Positions 1 to 6,641 are shown, counted from the stretch's first letter. The stretch is DNA of 11,460 bases from an uncultured Campylobacter sp. (GCF_937997595.1 NZ_CALKTS010000184.1:1-11460); one strand, 5' to 3'. Made by a program: numbers and translations. Notes: a model not told the origin generated them from the sequence alone.

Positions 1-68
1 TACAGACTTACGACGAGTACGAGCGCACCATCGCCTACTACAATAAAAATTGCGCAACCTATAAATAG
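1..68 (+). CDS. 3' end of an unidentified protein gene (partial)
   Basis: The third reading frame is open from the left edge and ends at TAG 66-68. The visible tail is about 21 residues and reads QTYDEYERTIAYYNKNC then ATYK. It is rich in tyrosine and charged residues, ends in lysine, and uses codons (GAC, GAG, CGC, ATC, GCC, TAC) like the clear genes elsewhere in the window. The other forward frames read less like protein. Right after the stop the sequence changes to non-coding A/T-tract DNA, which fits a true gene end. No family can be assigned from so short a tail. Confidence 0.55.
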   Translation, partial: QTYDEYERTIAYYNKNCATYK

Positions 69-339
69 GCAGCGCAGATTGAGTGTGATTTAGTATAAAC
101 ATGACTGCGGCACAGCGGCGTAAAATGCTCAAAATTTTATAAAATCTCTAAAAACTATTGAAAATTTTGCGCGAAGCAAAAAAGCGTCTAAAATTTATTA
201 CGTACGCTTGGCTCTAGTGATACAAAGTCGCGGTGTGAAGCATAGTGTAGTGCCTATTCATGCCCGTATTTAGCTTGGTGCGCCAAGTTTCGGTAATCAT
301 ATAACGGCGCCACATACTCCGCATTAGCCAAAGGGCGCG

Positions 340-527
340 CGATTTATTAATTGGATCGGCGCGAAGCCTTGAAATCGCGCTTAAAAATTCCACCGTGCGA
401 ATTTGAATTAGTGGCTTAAAGTGGCAAAGCAATACCCCAAAATTTAGCTGCGAGGCGGACGACGAACGATTTATTAATCGGATCGGTGTAAAGTCACGCC
501 AAAAATTCCGTCGCGTGGAGTTGGCTG
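340..527. repeat. two imperfect direct repeats of about 60-70 bp
   Basis: Copy 1 (about 340-407) begins CGATTTATTAATTGGATCGG. Copy 2 (about 467-527) begins CGATTTATTAATCGGATCGG. The 20-base starts differ at one position. Both continue through a less conserved GCGAAG/TGTAAAG segment, with roughly eight bases missing in copy 2, into a shared AAAAATTCC block followed by similar GTGCGAATTTG / GTGGAGTTGG ends. A third, weaker echo of the 3' part (GAGTGGATTTGAATTGGCG) lies near 585-603. The copies are offset by about 120-127 bases. No coding role is apparent. Confidence 0.6.
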
Positions 528-1211
528 TTATGTCCGTTTATGTGTCTGCCAAAGCCTCGTAGCCTCAATATAAATATATTTCATCGAGTGGATTTGAATT
601 GGCGTCTAGGTGCTTAAATCGATTGTAAAATCAAGCTTTTAAAATTCTATTGCTCGGTTTTGACCTGCTGCGCGATTTTCGCGGCGTATAAGGGTGGTAA
701 AATGTGAGATCATTAGCAGTATTAAGGCACATGGCACGATTTTTCCGCTTGCGCATGCGGCTTTTAGGCGCTCGGTAATTCCAGTTTGCGCGCAGAATTT
801 AGACATGCGGTTATTTTGGATTTCAGAGGTGAGCTTTGGAATTTTTAGCGAGAAAGTTTTTTTGGCAGGTTTGCGGTGCTATAGCTTTGATTTTTGCGGA
901 GAAATTTTAGAATTTTATGATTTTGCAGGAGAATTTTGTGTGTTTTGGCGCCGCGTCGAACTTAAAATTTTATCTTGCCGCCGTGTAAAATTGCGCGCCT
1001 AATCTTTTTGTATTTTTAAATACGGCGTATGTTTTGAGATTTGTGCCCGTTTTTAAAATTTTGCTCCGAATAAACACCGAATACACAAAATAAGCCGCCC
1101 AGCGATAATTTTAAAAAGCCTGCAAGCCTGCAATGCAAAAGCTAAAGCTTTATGATAGGCAGAGTTTAAGGCCTTTGCCGATAATTTAGCTGCTCAGAAT
1201 GCTACGACTTT

Positions 1212-1280
1212 AAAATTTCGCGAGTTAAATTTAAAATTTACGCCACTTGCTGCGGCTCATAAAATTTCGCGAGCTAAATT
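1212..1280. repeat. 20-bp direct repeat pair
   Basis: AAAATTTCGCGAGTTAAATT at 1212-1231 recurs at 1261-1280 with one change (GAGC for GAGT). The copies start 49 bases apart. Each contains the self-complementary core CGCG flanked by A/T tracts. Nothing suggests a protein-coding origin. Confidence 0.65.
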
Positions 1281-1538
1281 GCGCTGAAATTTTACGAACG
1301 GCGACAAAAACTATTCGGCGTAGAATTTTATTCAGCTTGCTTATGCGGAGCGAGGGTTTAAGCTTGCAAGTAACCGCGGTTTTTGCTTTACGCTCGCACC
1401 AACCGTCCAAAGCACCACCGCGTATTAGCGCGATGTTTATCTTGGCTACGCTTTAATGCGCGAGGTTTTTGTGTCGCCGTAAAATACAAATTTATGAGTT
1501 TTCGGGATTGCAGATTAATTTTGCGCGCTTGCAGATAG

Positions 1539-1680
1539 TTTTTTAAATTTTGTCAAAATATGAAATTATATCCGCGCAACGCCCATAAATTTCTCAGCGC
1601 TAAACGCGCTCGCAGCGCTATTGTCTTAAATTCGTAGTGCCTGTAAGCCGCTTTTTAAAGTTTCGACAAAATACGAAATT
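1539..1680. repeat. imperfect direct repeat pair of about 30 bp
   Basis: The first copy lies at about 1539-1566 (TTTTTTAAATTTTGTCAAAA then TATGAAATT). It recurs at 1651-1680 as CTTTTTAAAGTTTCGACAAA then ATACGAAATT. The two align with one inserted base and a few substitutions, and are offset by about 111 bases. They are part of the repeat-rich non-coding stretch. Confidence 0.5.
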
Positions 1681-2120
1681 TCGCTCATGAAGCATGAATC
1701 TGTCTCCGTAATGTAGAATTTGCCCACGACCGCAAATTTACGCATGCAATAATGCGGCGTCAAATTTTGTTTCGGTATAGCAGCGCTGAATTTCTTGGGC
1801 AAAAAGCGTAGCGATTGATCTTGCCACATCGTGATGAGGGCGTGCGTTTAATGCTTGAGCGGATTGAATTAGCTCGCGCGTCCATGAAATTTAGTTAATC
1901 AAATTTTATGCGCGTTAGACAGCATTTGAATTCTGCTTGCTCGCGTAATAAATCTGTTAAGCTGAGTTTTAAATTCTATCTACCCCAAATGGGAATTTTA
2001 TCTGCAAAATAGGCGAAGTGCAAATTTAATTTGAATGCTGCTCGCCCACCTGTGGAATTCCGCCGCATTATAAGCTTGTTAAAGCACTCCAAGCCGCATT
2101 GTACGCTACGGTTTGCCTCA

Positions 2121-3191
2121 TTACAGCTCGCTAAAACGCTCAAAGCGGGCTTTTAGAGATTTTGCATTTTTGTTTAAAAGCTCCGCTTGCGCAGCGAGCT
2201 TATCTGCGTATGTTTGAAGCGACGTCGCATACTTAGCATGCGCCTCAAAGTCCGATTTTAGCGCGTAAATTTCATCTTTTACCGATTTTATATTTTGCGC
2301 GAGCGCCTCGTCTTTTGCGAAAATTCGGATCGTGCCTAAAAGCGCCAGCAGCGTCGTGGGTGATGCCGCAAAAATGCCGATTTGCGCGCAGTATTCAAGC
2401 ACCTGCGGCAGCTTCTCGCAGACGTAGACGAAAACCGCTTCGCTGGGCACAAATAGCACCGCAAACTCCGTGCTCAGAGGCGGTATGATGTATTTCTCCG
2501 CGATATCTGCGGCGTGCTTTTTCATATCAGTGGCGAGTTGCTTATCCGCACTAGCAAGCGCTGCGGCGTCGTTTGAAGCGGAGGCGGCGATGATCTTTTC
2601 ATAGCTTTGAAGTGGAAATTTTGAGTCGATGCAAAGAATTTTTTCTTTTGCGATATGCAGCGCGCAGTCCGCAATCCTGCCGTTTGGTAGGTGCTTTTGC
2701 AGCTCATAAAATGCGGTGTTTTGCCCATAGATCATCGATAAAATTTTCTCTAATCGGTACTCGCCGAAGTTGCCGCGCAGCTTGACGTTGCCTAAAATCG
2801 CGTTTAGCCTTGCGATTTCGTCACGCACTTGAAGCGAAGTTTTATTTTGCTCGCTCATTCGCGCTAGATTTTCCGCTATGTCCTTAAAGCCACGATCTAG
2901 CGAGCTTAAATTCTCGCTAAGCGCGCTATTTTGGCGCTGCAAACCCTCGCCTAGGGATCTATTAAGATAATAGAGCTTATCATTAAAGCCGTCGTTTAGG
3001 CTTTGATTTAGCTTAAAAAGCTCGGCACTTGCTCTCGCACTTTGAGCTGTGAGCCTTTCGTTTAAAAGCTCGCTAAGCGTGGAGTTTGCATCGCTTATGC
3101 GGCGGTTTTGCAGCACGAGCGCGATCAGCAAGGCAAGTACTAGTGCAGCAAAAAATGCAAACGCCGCGAGCAAAATCCCATCAGCGCCCAT
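2121..3191 (-). CDS. rmuC: DNA recombination protein RmuC
   Basis: This 356-residue protein belongs to the RmuC family, known from work in E. coli to limit recombination between inverted repeats; its biochemical activity is not firmly established. Residues 7-28 form a hydrophobic N-terminal membrane anchor. Residues about 30-130 are coiled coil rich in Leu, Gln, Asn and Ser, as in other RmuC proteins. The conserved core follows: LRGNFGEYRLEKIL (138-151) matches the family motif LRGxWGExxLxxIL, and CIDSKFPLQSY (187-197) and LFVPSEAVF (246-254) are also typical of the family. The length fits the smaller epsilonproteobacterial versions. The ATG overlaps the end of the upstream membrane-protein gene by 11 bases and has only a weak ribosome-binding site, which suggests translational coupling. 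It ends at TAA 2121-2123, and no clear terminator hairpin follows. Confidence 0.93.
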   Translation of the reverse strand: MGADGILLAAFAFFAALVLALLIALVLQNRRISDANSTLSELLNERLTAQSARASAELFKLNQSLNDGFNDKLYYLNRSLGEGLQRQNSALSENLSSLDRGFKDIAENLARMSEQNKTSLQVRDEIARLNAILGNVKLRGNFGEYRLEKILSMIYGQNTAFYELQKHLPNGRIADCALHIAKEKILCIDSKFPLQSYEKIIAASASNDAAALASADKQLATDMKKHAADIAEKYIIPPLSTEFAVLFVPSEAVFVYVCEKLPQVLEYCAQIGIFAASPTTLLALLGTIRIFAKDEALAQNIKSVKDEIYALKSDFEAHAKYATSLQTYADKLAAQAELLNKNAKSLKARFERFSEL

Positions 3192-3990
3192 TTTCTTGCA
3201 CGCTTTGCGGATCTAAAATTTCATTTTTATAGCGTAGATATTCGATGTCGTTGTTAAGCGCGCGATTTTCCTCAAGCAAAACCTCGTGTTTGGTGCGAAG
3301 CGCAGCGATGTCGCGGCTGATGTAATAAATTTCGTTGCGGATATAAATCGCCGGCACCGTCAGCAAAAACGCAAATCCGATCAGCAGATAAACGACTAAA
3401 AGCTGATAAAGCGTGAGATTTTTCTCCTTTTTTTTCTCGGCATCGTAGTTGCGTAGTAGCTCGTCCTGTGCGCCAGCAAAACTGCCGTAACCGCGCCCTG
3501 CAGCAAGGCTTGAATAATCCTGCGCGCCCATATCCGCGTAATTTTGATTTTGCGTGCCTGTAAAGTTCGCACCCGCAAACGCCGCATAATCCGCCTTGCC
3601 TGTAAAATTGGCACCTACAAAATCGCCGTAGCTCGCTCCGCTGGAATTATCGCTGCCGCGATTGGCTGAAAGATTTGCGTCGTCGCGTCCTTTTAATTTT
3701 ACTTTGTTGCTTTTATTAAATTTTGTTCCGCCGCTTTCGGAATTTAGATAGTTTTGGGTATTTGTAAAGCCTGAACTTTCGAATTCTAAGCCAGCAAAAT
3801 CGTCGTAACCGCCCGCTGCGCCCGCGTAGTTTCGTTTTACGGAAAGATCCGCGGCAAGCTTATCCTCTAGCTCCTCATCCGTCAGATCCTCCATAGCTCG
3901 TCTTTTCGCAAGCTCTATGCCCGCTAGATCGGATGTCCCTGCGAAGTCGTGCCCGTCATCGTCGTCGGCAAAATATTCATATTTGTTCAT
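3181..3990 (-). CDS. single-pass membrane coiled-coil protein, FtsL/DivIC-like candidate
   Basis: This 269-residue protein has three parts. Residues 1-190 are an acidic then Gly/Asn/Ser/Ala-rich, probably disordered, cytoplasmic region. Residues 195-217 form one strongly hydrophobic segment preceded by a Lys-rich stretch (KKKEK, 186-190). Residues 220-260 form a heptad-like coiled coil (LRTKHEVLLEENRALNNDIE). A short cytoplasmic end, one membrane helix and an outer coiled coil is the FtsL/DivIC topology, and in many bacteria ftsL follows rsmH (mraW), as this gene does on the same strand. As far as I recall, C. jejuni has a membrane protein of unknown function (Cj0692c) in the same place. The N-terminus repeats an aromatic-FAG motif five times (HDFAG 14, YDDFAG 62, YGDFVG 121, YAAFAG 135, YGSFAG 168). 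The start has a fair GGAGA site. The gene overlaps rmuC by 11 bases. The division role is inferred from topology and neighbourhood only. Confidence 0.85.
   Translation of the reverse strand: MNKYEYFADDDDGHDFAGTSDLAGIELAKRRAMEDLTDEELEDKLAADLSVKRNYAGAAGGYDDFAGLEFESSGFTNTQNYLNSESGGTKFNKSNKVKLKGRDDANLSANRGSDNSSGASYGDFVGANFTGKADYAAFAGANFTGTQNQNYADMGAQDYSSLAAGRGYGSFAGAQDELLRNYDAEKKKEKNLTLYQLLVVYLLIGFAFLLTVPAIYIRNEIYYISRDIAALRTKHEVLLEENRALNNDIEYLRYKNEILDPQSVQENGR
3555..3621 (-). repeat. 42-bp (14-residue) direct repeat inside the membrane-protein gene
   Basis: On the + strand TGCCTGTAAAGTTCGCACCC (from about 3556) recurs as TGCCTGTAAAATTGGCACCT (from about 3598), 42 bases away and in frame. In the protein this gives YGDFVGANFTGKAD followed by YAAFAGANFTGTQN (residues 121-148). 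It is the best-preserved unit of the aromatic-FAG motif series and looks like a recent internal duplication. Confidence 0.75.
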
Positions 3991-4188
3991 CTAAAATCTC
4001 CATAAATTTAAAACCACGATCTTATCTTTACTCGCCGCCAAAGCGCTTGCGTCAAGATAAATTCGGCTCGAAACCCGCAGCTAGCGTGTACCCAGCAATG
4101 GGCAGTTAAGGTAAAATTTAAAAGCCAAAGTTACGAGCAAAATTCTTCTTTGCAATTTTACCTCGGTAAATGGAATTTTATCTTAACT

Positions 4189-4514
4189 CGCAAAATTATA
4201 TCTCGGCCAGCAAAAGTAAAATTTTAATTTAGCGGGCTATTTTTGTTAATTTTGCTCACTCTTTGCACCGGCAGGCTCGTGGAATTTAGGTAAAGATCAA
4301 TTCCGCCGTAGCGGGCAAAACTATGCTGCCTTTACTTATTTTTTATGCGCTGCCGGCTTGCAAAATTTATATCGGCAGCAGAGTTATCTGCTGAGTCCCG
4401 CTGTCTAGTTTAAAATTTTTACGTTGATGGTTTTTGCATTTACGGCGAAATTTCATTTACTTCAATCGCTATCTATCTGCAAAATTCTATCTTGGCAAGC
4501 GAAATTTTAATATC
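4189..4514. repeat. three scattered copies of a GCAAAATTnTATCT repeat
   Basis: Copies lie at about 4189-4232 (CGCAAAATTATATCTCGGCC, followed by AGC and AAAATTTTAAT), 4358-4383 (TTGCAAAATTTATATCGGCA) and 4478-4514 (TGCAAAATTCTATCTTGGCA, followed by AGCGAAATTTTAAT). The first and third share the same order of blocks but differ by about five bases of spacing. Related AATTTTATCT / AATTCTATCT words also occur near 967, 1972, 1993 and 4172 in the non-coding DNA. This looks like a degenerate intergenic repeat family of unknown function. Confidence 0.5.
4349..4393. repeat. two overlapping, mutually exclusive hairpins
   Basis: GCTGCCG (4349-4355) can pair with CGGCAGC (4373-4379), closing a 17-base loop. 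CAGCAGA (4376-4382) can pair perfectly with TCTGCTG (4387-4393) around a GTTA tetraloop. The two stems share CAGC at 4376-4379, so only one can form at a time. Neither is followed by a clear U-run on either strand, so it is not a standard intrinsic terminator. Whether the region is transcribed is unknown. Confidence 0.5.
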
Positions 4515-4853
4515 TTTGCCTATTTACACCGCCTCTTTGCGAAATTCATTTTGACAGGTAAAAATAGAGCTCACTTTACCGAGATTGACTATTTATAAAA
4601 TTTTGTCAAATCGTCTGAAAAACCGCTTAAAATTTCACTGCGTCTTCGGTGCGCCTTAAAACGCTAAGCGAAGGATATCGCTTGCAAGATAGGCTCTATC
4701 GTCTAAAAGGTCAATGAAACTACTGCTCGCTTACAAAATTTCGTTAAAGCAAAGGGCGAGTTTGACATTACGCCGCTTGCTTTAGGCGCCAAATTTTAAC
4801 TCTCACTCTGTTCTGTATCTATGCTGCCACTTAGTTTTTAAAATATGCAGCAA

Positions 4854-4917
4854 CTAAATCTCATAAAATTATACGTTAAATATAGCGTAAAATTCAACGT
4901 TAAATTTTATGATTTAG
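4854..4917. repeat. long imperfect inverted repeat (about 20 bp of pairing)
   Basis: The left arm is 4854-4877 and the right arm is 4896-4917. From outside in, CTAAAT pairs with ATTTAG (6 bp), then comes a two-base bulge (CT 4860-4861). CATAAAATT then pairs with AATTTTATG (9 bp), then a two-by-two mismatch, then ACGTT pairs with AACGT (5 bp). The loop is 18 bases (4878-4895). It lies about 165-230 bases beyond the rsmH stop. It could be a transcript-end structure, a small RNA or a remnant of a miniature inverted-repeat element. No flanking target duplication was obvious. Confidence 0.55.
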
Positions 4918-5080
4918 ACATTGCGCGTTTGAAATAACACTGAAAAATATCATAAATTCTAAAGCGAATCTTTGTAAGCTGGATTTTAAAATTCCATAAA
5001 ATTTTAAAATTTAATGCCTGCAAATCTGTAAATTTTACAAAATTTCGTCAAAATTTAAAATTCATAGCAATCAAAGGCGG

Positions 5081-6016
5081 TCATTTCAGTCGAAAAATTC
5101 TTAGCTTCGCGCTCGCTGCTCGCGAGTTTTTTGCAAGCTCTTGCGCGTCTGCTATTATCGGGCTTTTGGTTAGGATTTTACCTAACGAATGCCCGCCGCC
5201 GCATTCGCAGCGCATAAACTCGCTAGGGCAGACGCAATCACGTTCCCACGCCTTAAATCGTTCCTTTACTATGCGATCTTCAAGCGAATGAAACGAGATT
5301 ATAGCGACAGTTGCATTAGTTAGAATTGAATCACGCGATTTTTGTTCGATGAGCGTGAGCAAGCGCTTTAGCTCGCCAAGCTCGTCGTTTACCTCGATGC
5401 GGATCGCCTGAAATGCTAGCGTAGCCGTGCTGATGCTGCGCCCTTTAACGGGCTTCGTTCCGATTAAATTTGCCAAAGCTTTAGCGCTTGTTAGTGGTGC
5501 GTTAGCCCGTGCAGTAGCTATTTTAGCAGCGATTGTGTTAGCGTTTGTTAGCTCACCGTATTCGCGGAAAATGCGCGCCAGATCCGCTTGCGAGTAGTGG
5601 TTTACGACGTATGCCGCATCTAGAGCTGCGCTCTCATCCATTCGCATATCCAGTGCGTCGCTTTTAGTGGAAAAGCCGCGGCAGTTTTTATCTAGCTGAA
5701 GCGACGAAACGCCAATGTCGGCTAAGATCCCACGAACTGCGCGGAGCTTTTGCTCGGGTAGAATTTCTAAAATTTCGCTAAATTTTGCTTTGTGAATTTC
5801 TATGCGATCTTTAAATTTACTAAGCCGCTCACGCGAAAATTCTATCGCTTCGGCATCTCTGTCGCAAGCGATGAGTTTAAGCTGCGGATTAGCGGTCAAA
5901 ATGCCCTCGCTGTGCCCTCCGTAGCCTAGTGTGCAGTCAATAACGTAGCCGTCCTCAAGCTGCGAAAATGCGGCGATCGTTTGCGAAAAAAGTACCGGAA
6001 TATGTGGAGCTTGCAC
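5081..6016 (-). CDS. rsmH: 16S rRNA (cytosine-1402 N4)-methyltransferase RsmH (MraW)
   Basis: RsmH uses S-adenosylmethionine to methylate N4 of C1402 in the decoding centre of 16S rRNA. The 311-residue protein has the full family pattern: HIPVLF (5-10), the SAM-site motif TLGYGGHS (29-36), DRD (52-54), LADIGVSSLQLD (98-109), RGFS...LDMRMD (113-127), QAIRIEVNDELGEL (203-216), FHSLEDRIVK (242-251) and LTKSPI...SRAASAKLR (282-306). Cysteines 261, 263, 270 and 272 form the CxC...CxC group seen in many RsmH proteins. I chose GTG at 6016 because it gives the usual MxxPHIPVL start and is preceded by AAGGA at suitable spacing. It is divergent from the aldolase-like gene with only 64 bases between them. 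No mraZ lies beside it, and the next gene on its strand begins more than 1 kb away. Confidence 0.96.
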   Translation of the reverse strand: MQAPHIPVLFSQTIAAFSQLEDGYVIDCTLGYGGHSEGILTANPQLKLIACDRDAEAIEFSRERLSKFKDRIEIHKAKFSEILEILPEQKLRAVRGILADIGVSSLQLDKNCRGFSTKSDALDMRMDESAALDAAYVVNHYSQADLARIFREYGELTNANTIAAKIATARANAPLTSAKALANLIGTKPVKGRSISTATLAFQAIRIEVNDELGELKRLLTLIEQKSRDSILTNATVAIISFHSLEDRIVKERFKAWERDCVCPSEFMRCECGGGHSLGKILTKSPIIADAQELAKNSRAASAKLRIFRLK

Positions 6017-6048
6017 CTGAATTTATCCTTTTGAAATTTCTAATCCTA

Positions 6049-6054
6049 TATAAT
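6049..6054 (+). promoter_or_regulatory. -10 box (TATAAT) for the aldolase-like gene
   Basis: A perfect TATAAT inside TATATAATAG lies 26 bases before the ATG at 6081, which would leave a short leader of about 20 bases. The upstream DNA is T-rich without a consensus -35 at the right distance, as is usual for Campylobacter vegetative promoters. It overlaps the presumed rsmH -10 on the other strand. Confidence 0.6.
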
Positions 6055-6055
6055 A
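6050..6055 (-). promoter_or_regulatory. possible -10 box (TATTAT) for rsmH
   Basis: Read on the - strand the same A/T block gives TATTATAT, about 34 bases before the GTG start of rsmH. It leaves room for a leader of roughly 25 bases containing the AAGGA ribosome-binding site. Both divergent genes would then use overlapping -10 elements. The match is weaker than on the + strand. Confidence 0.4.
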
Positions 6056-6080
6056 GCGAAATTTTTTACAAAGGCGAGAG

Positions 6081-6641
6081 ATGGACGAGTATTATTATGA
6101 AATTTTACGCAAAATTTCGCTTTCGATGTTTAGAGATAGGCTTTTTGGGATCTTTCACGGCTCGATTTCAGCAAAAATTAAAGAAAATCAGTTCTTGATC
6201 AACAAAAAAGACGCGATTTTCGATAGCCTGAATAGGGATGATTTTATAACGCTGTTTTCAAAAAAAGACTACCGCTGGCAGGATGCTAGCATCGATAGTG
6301 ACATACATATAAATATCTACAAAAATATAAAAGAGGCAAAATTCGTAACCTACGCGACACCACCATATCTCGTCGCATATACGCTGGAGCATGATTTTAT
6401 TTTGCCACGAGATTACTTTGGGGTGAGCAAATTTAAGCGCATTGAAATTTACGATCCTAAGAACTACGACGACTGGCACGAGCGTGCGCCGTATGAAATT
6501 TGTAACTATATGATAAATGAAAATAGCGATATAATGGTGATTCGCGGCTATGGGGTTTTTGCCTATGCAAGGAGCGCGCAGCAAATGGCGAAAAAAATAG
6601 CGATTTTAGAAATGAGTTCAAAGCTGCTTTTGCTAAGCTAA
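6081..6641 (+). CDS. class II aldolase/adducin-fold protein, probably non-catalytic
   Basis: The 186-residue protein matches the class II aldolase/adducin fold along its length: HGSIS (26-30) corresponds to the GNIS loop, IDSDIHINIYK (71-81) to the SSExxxHxxIY helix, FVTYATPPYLVAY (88-100) to the VVHTHSxxAxA strand, and MVIRGYGVFAYARSAQQ (152-168) to the LLxxHGVxxxGxxxxxA segment. In catalytic members such as L-fuculose-1-phosphate aldolase three histidines bind zinc and a glutamate acts as the acid/base. By alignment these are Tyr91, Thr93 and Tyr157 here, and the glutamate is Asp72. The usual metal site is therefore absent and aldolase activity is unlikely. The role is unknown; adducin is a precedent for a non-enzymatic use of the fold. 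The ATG has GGCGAG upstream and a TATAAT before it. The gene stands between rsmH and the ppiD-like operon. Confidence 0.85.
   Translation: MDEYYYEILRKISLSMFRDRLFGIFHGSISAKIKENQFLINKKDAIFDSLNRDDFITLFSKKDYRWQDASIDSDIHINIYKNIKEAKFVTYATPPYLVAYTLEHDFILPRDYFGVSKFKRIEIYDPKNYDDWHERAPYEICNYMINENSDIMVIRGYGVFAYARSAQQMAKKIAILEMSSKLLLLS

Larger units (their letters stand above)
69..2120. other. gene-free region of about 2 kb with degenerate repeats
   Basis: I see no convincing gene here. Short open frames exist (around 694-1002 and 1247-1456 on +, and 214-432 and 1626-1829 on -). They lack a good ribosome-binding site, have atypical composition (runs of Phe, Cys or Arg produced by TTTT and CGCG tracts) and resemble no family I know. 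The DNA is packed with AAAATTTT-like tracts (perfect copies at 131, 161, 964 and 1055) and with pairs of imperfect direct repeats, listed separately. No tRNA or rRNA signature was found. It may be decayed genes, expanded intergenic DNA or a bed of short repetitive elements; the sequence alone does not decide. Confidence 0.6.
3991..5080. other. gene-free region of about 1.1 kb between rsmH and the FtsL-like gene
   Basis: No credible open reading frame, tRNA or rRNA is visible on either strand. The stretch separates two - strand genes that I would expect to be adjacent or nearly so in relatives. It contains AAAATTTT tracts (perfect copies at 4218, 4412, 4598 and 4998), a dispersed GCAAAATTnTATCT repeat, an overlapping hairpin pair at 4349-4393 and a long imperfect inverted repeat at 4854-4917. 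The promoter of the FtsL-like gene should lie near its right-hand start (3991 upward), but no clear -10 box can be picked. It may be an old insertion, a decayed gene or accumulated repeats. Confidence 0.6.

Noticed and set aside
214..432. 72-codon open frame on -
   Set aside because: It runs across the first copy of a degenerate DNA repeat, has no convincing start context and shows no protein-like pattern.
340..527. Possible CRISPR array
   Set aside because: Only two clear units that are too long and too divergent, no constant spacing, and no cas gene in the window.
694..1002. 102-codon open frame on +
   Set aside because: GTG start without a clear ribosome-binding site, composition dominated by Phe, Cys and Arg from TTTT and GCG tracts, no family resemblance, and it lies within repeat-rich non-coding DNA.
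1247..1456. 69-codon open frame on +
   Set aside because: It starts within A/T-tract repeat DNA, has no ribosome-binding site and no family pattern.
1626..1829. 67-codon open frame on -
   Set aside because: It overlaps the 1651-1680 repeat and has no homology that I recognise; the length is within chance for this composition.
4854..4917. Insertion sequence end
   Set aside because: No transposase remnant and no obvious target-site duplication next to the inverted repeat, so it is recorded only as a repeat.
3991..5080. Hidden tRNA or other RNA gene
   Set aside because: No GTTCGA-type T arm with a matching acceptor stem, and no rRNA-like block on either strand. The hairpins found do not match any RNA family that I know.
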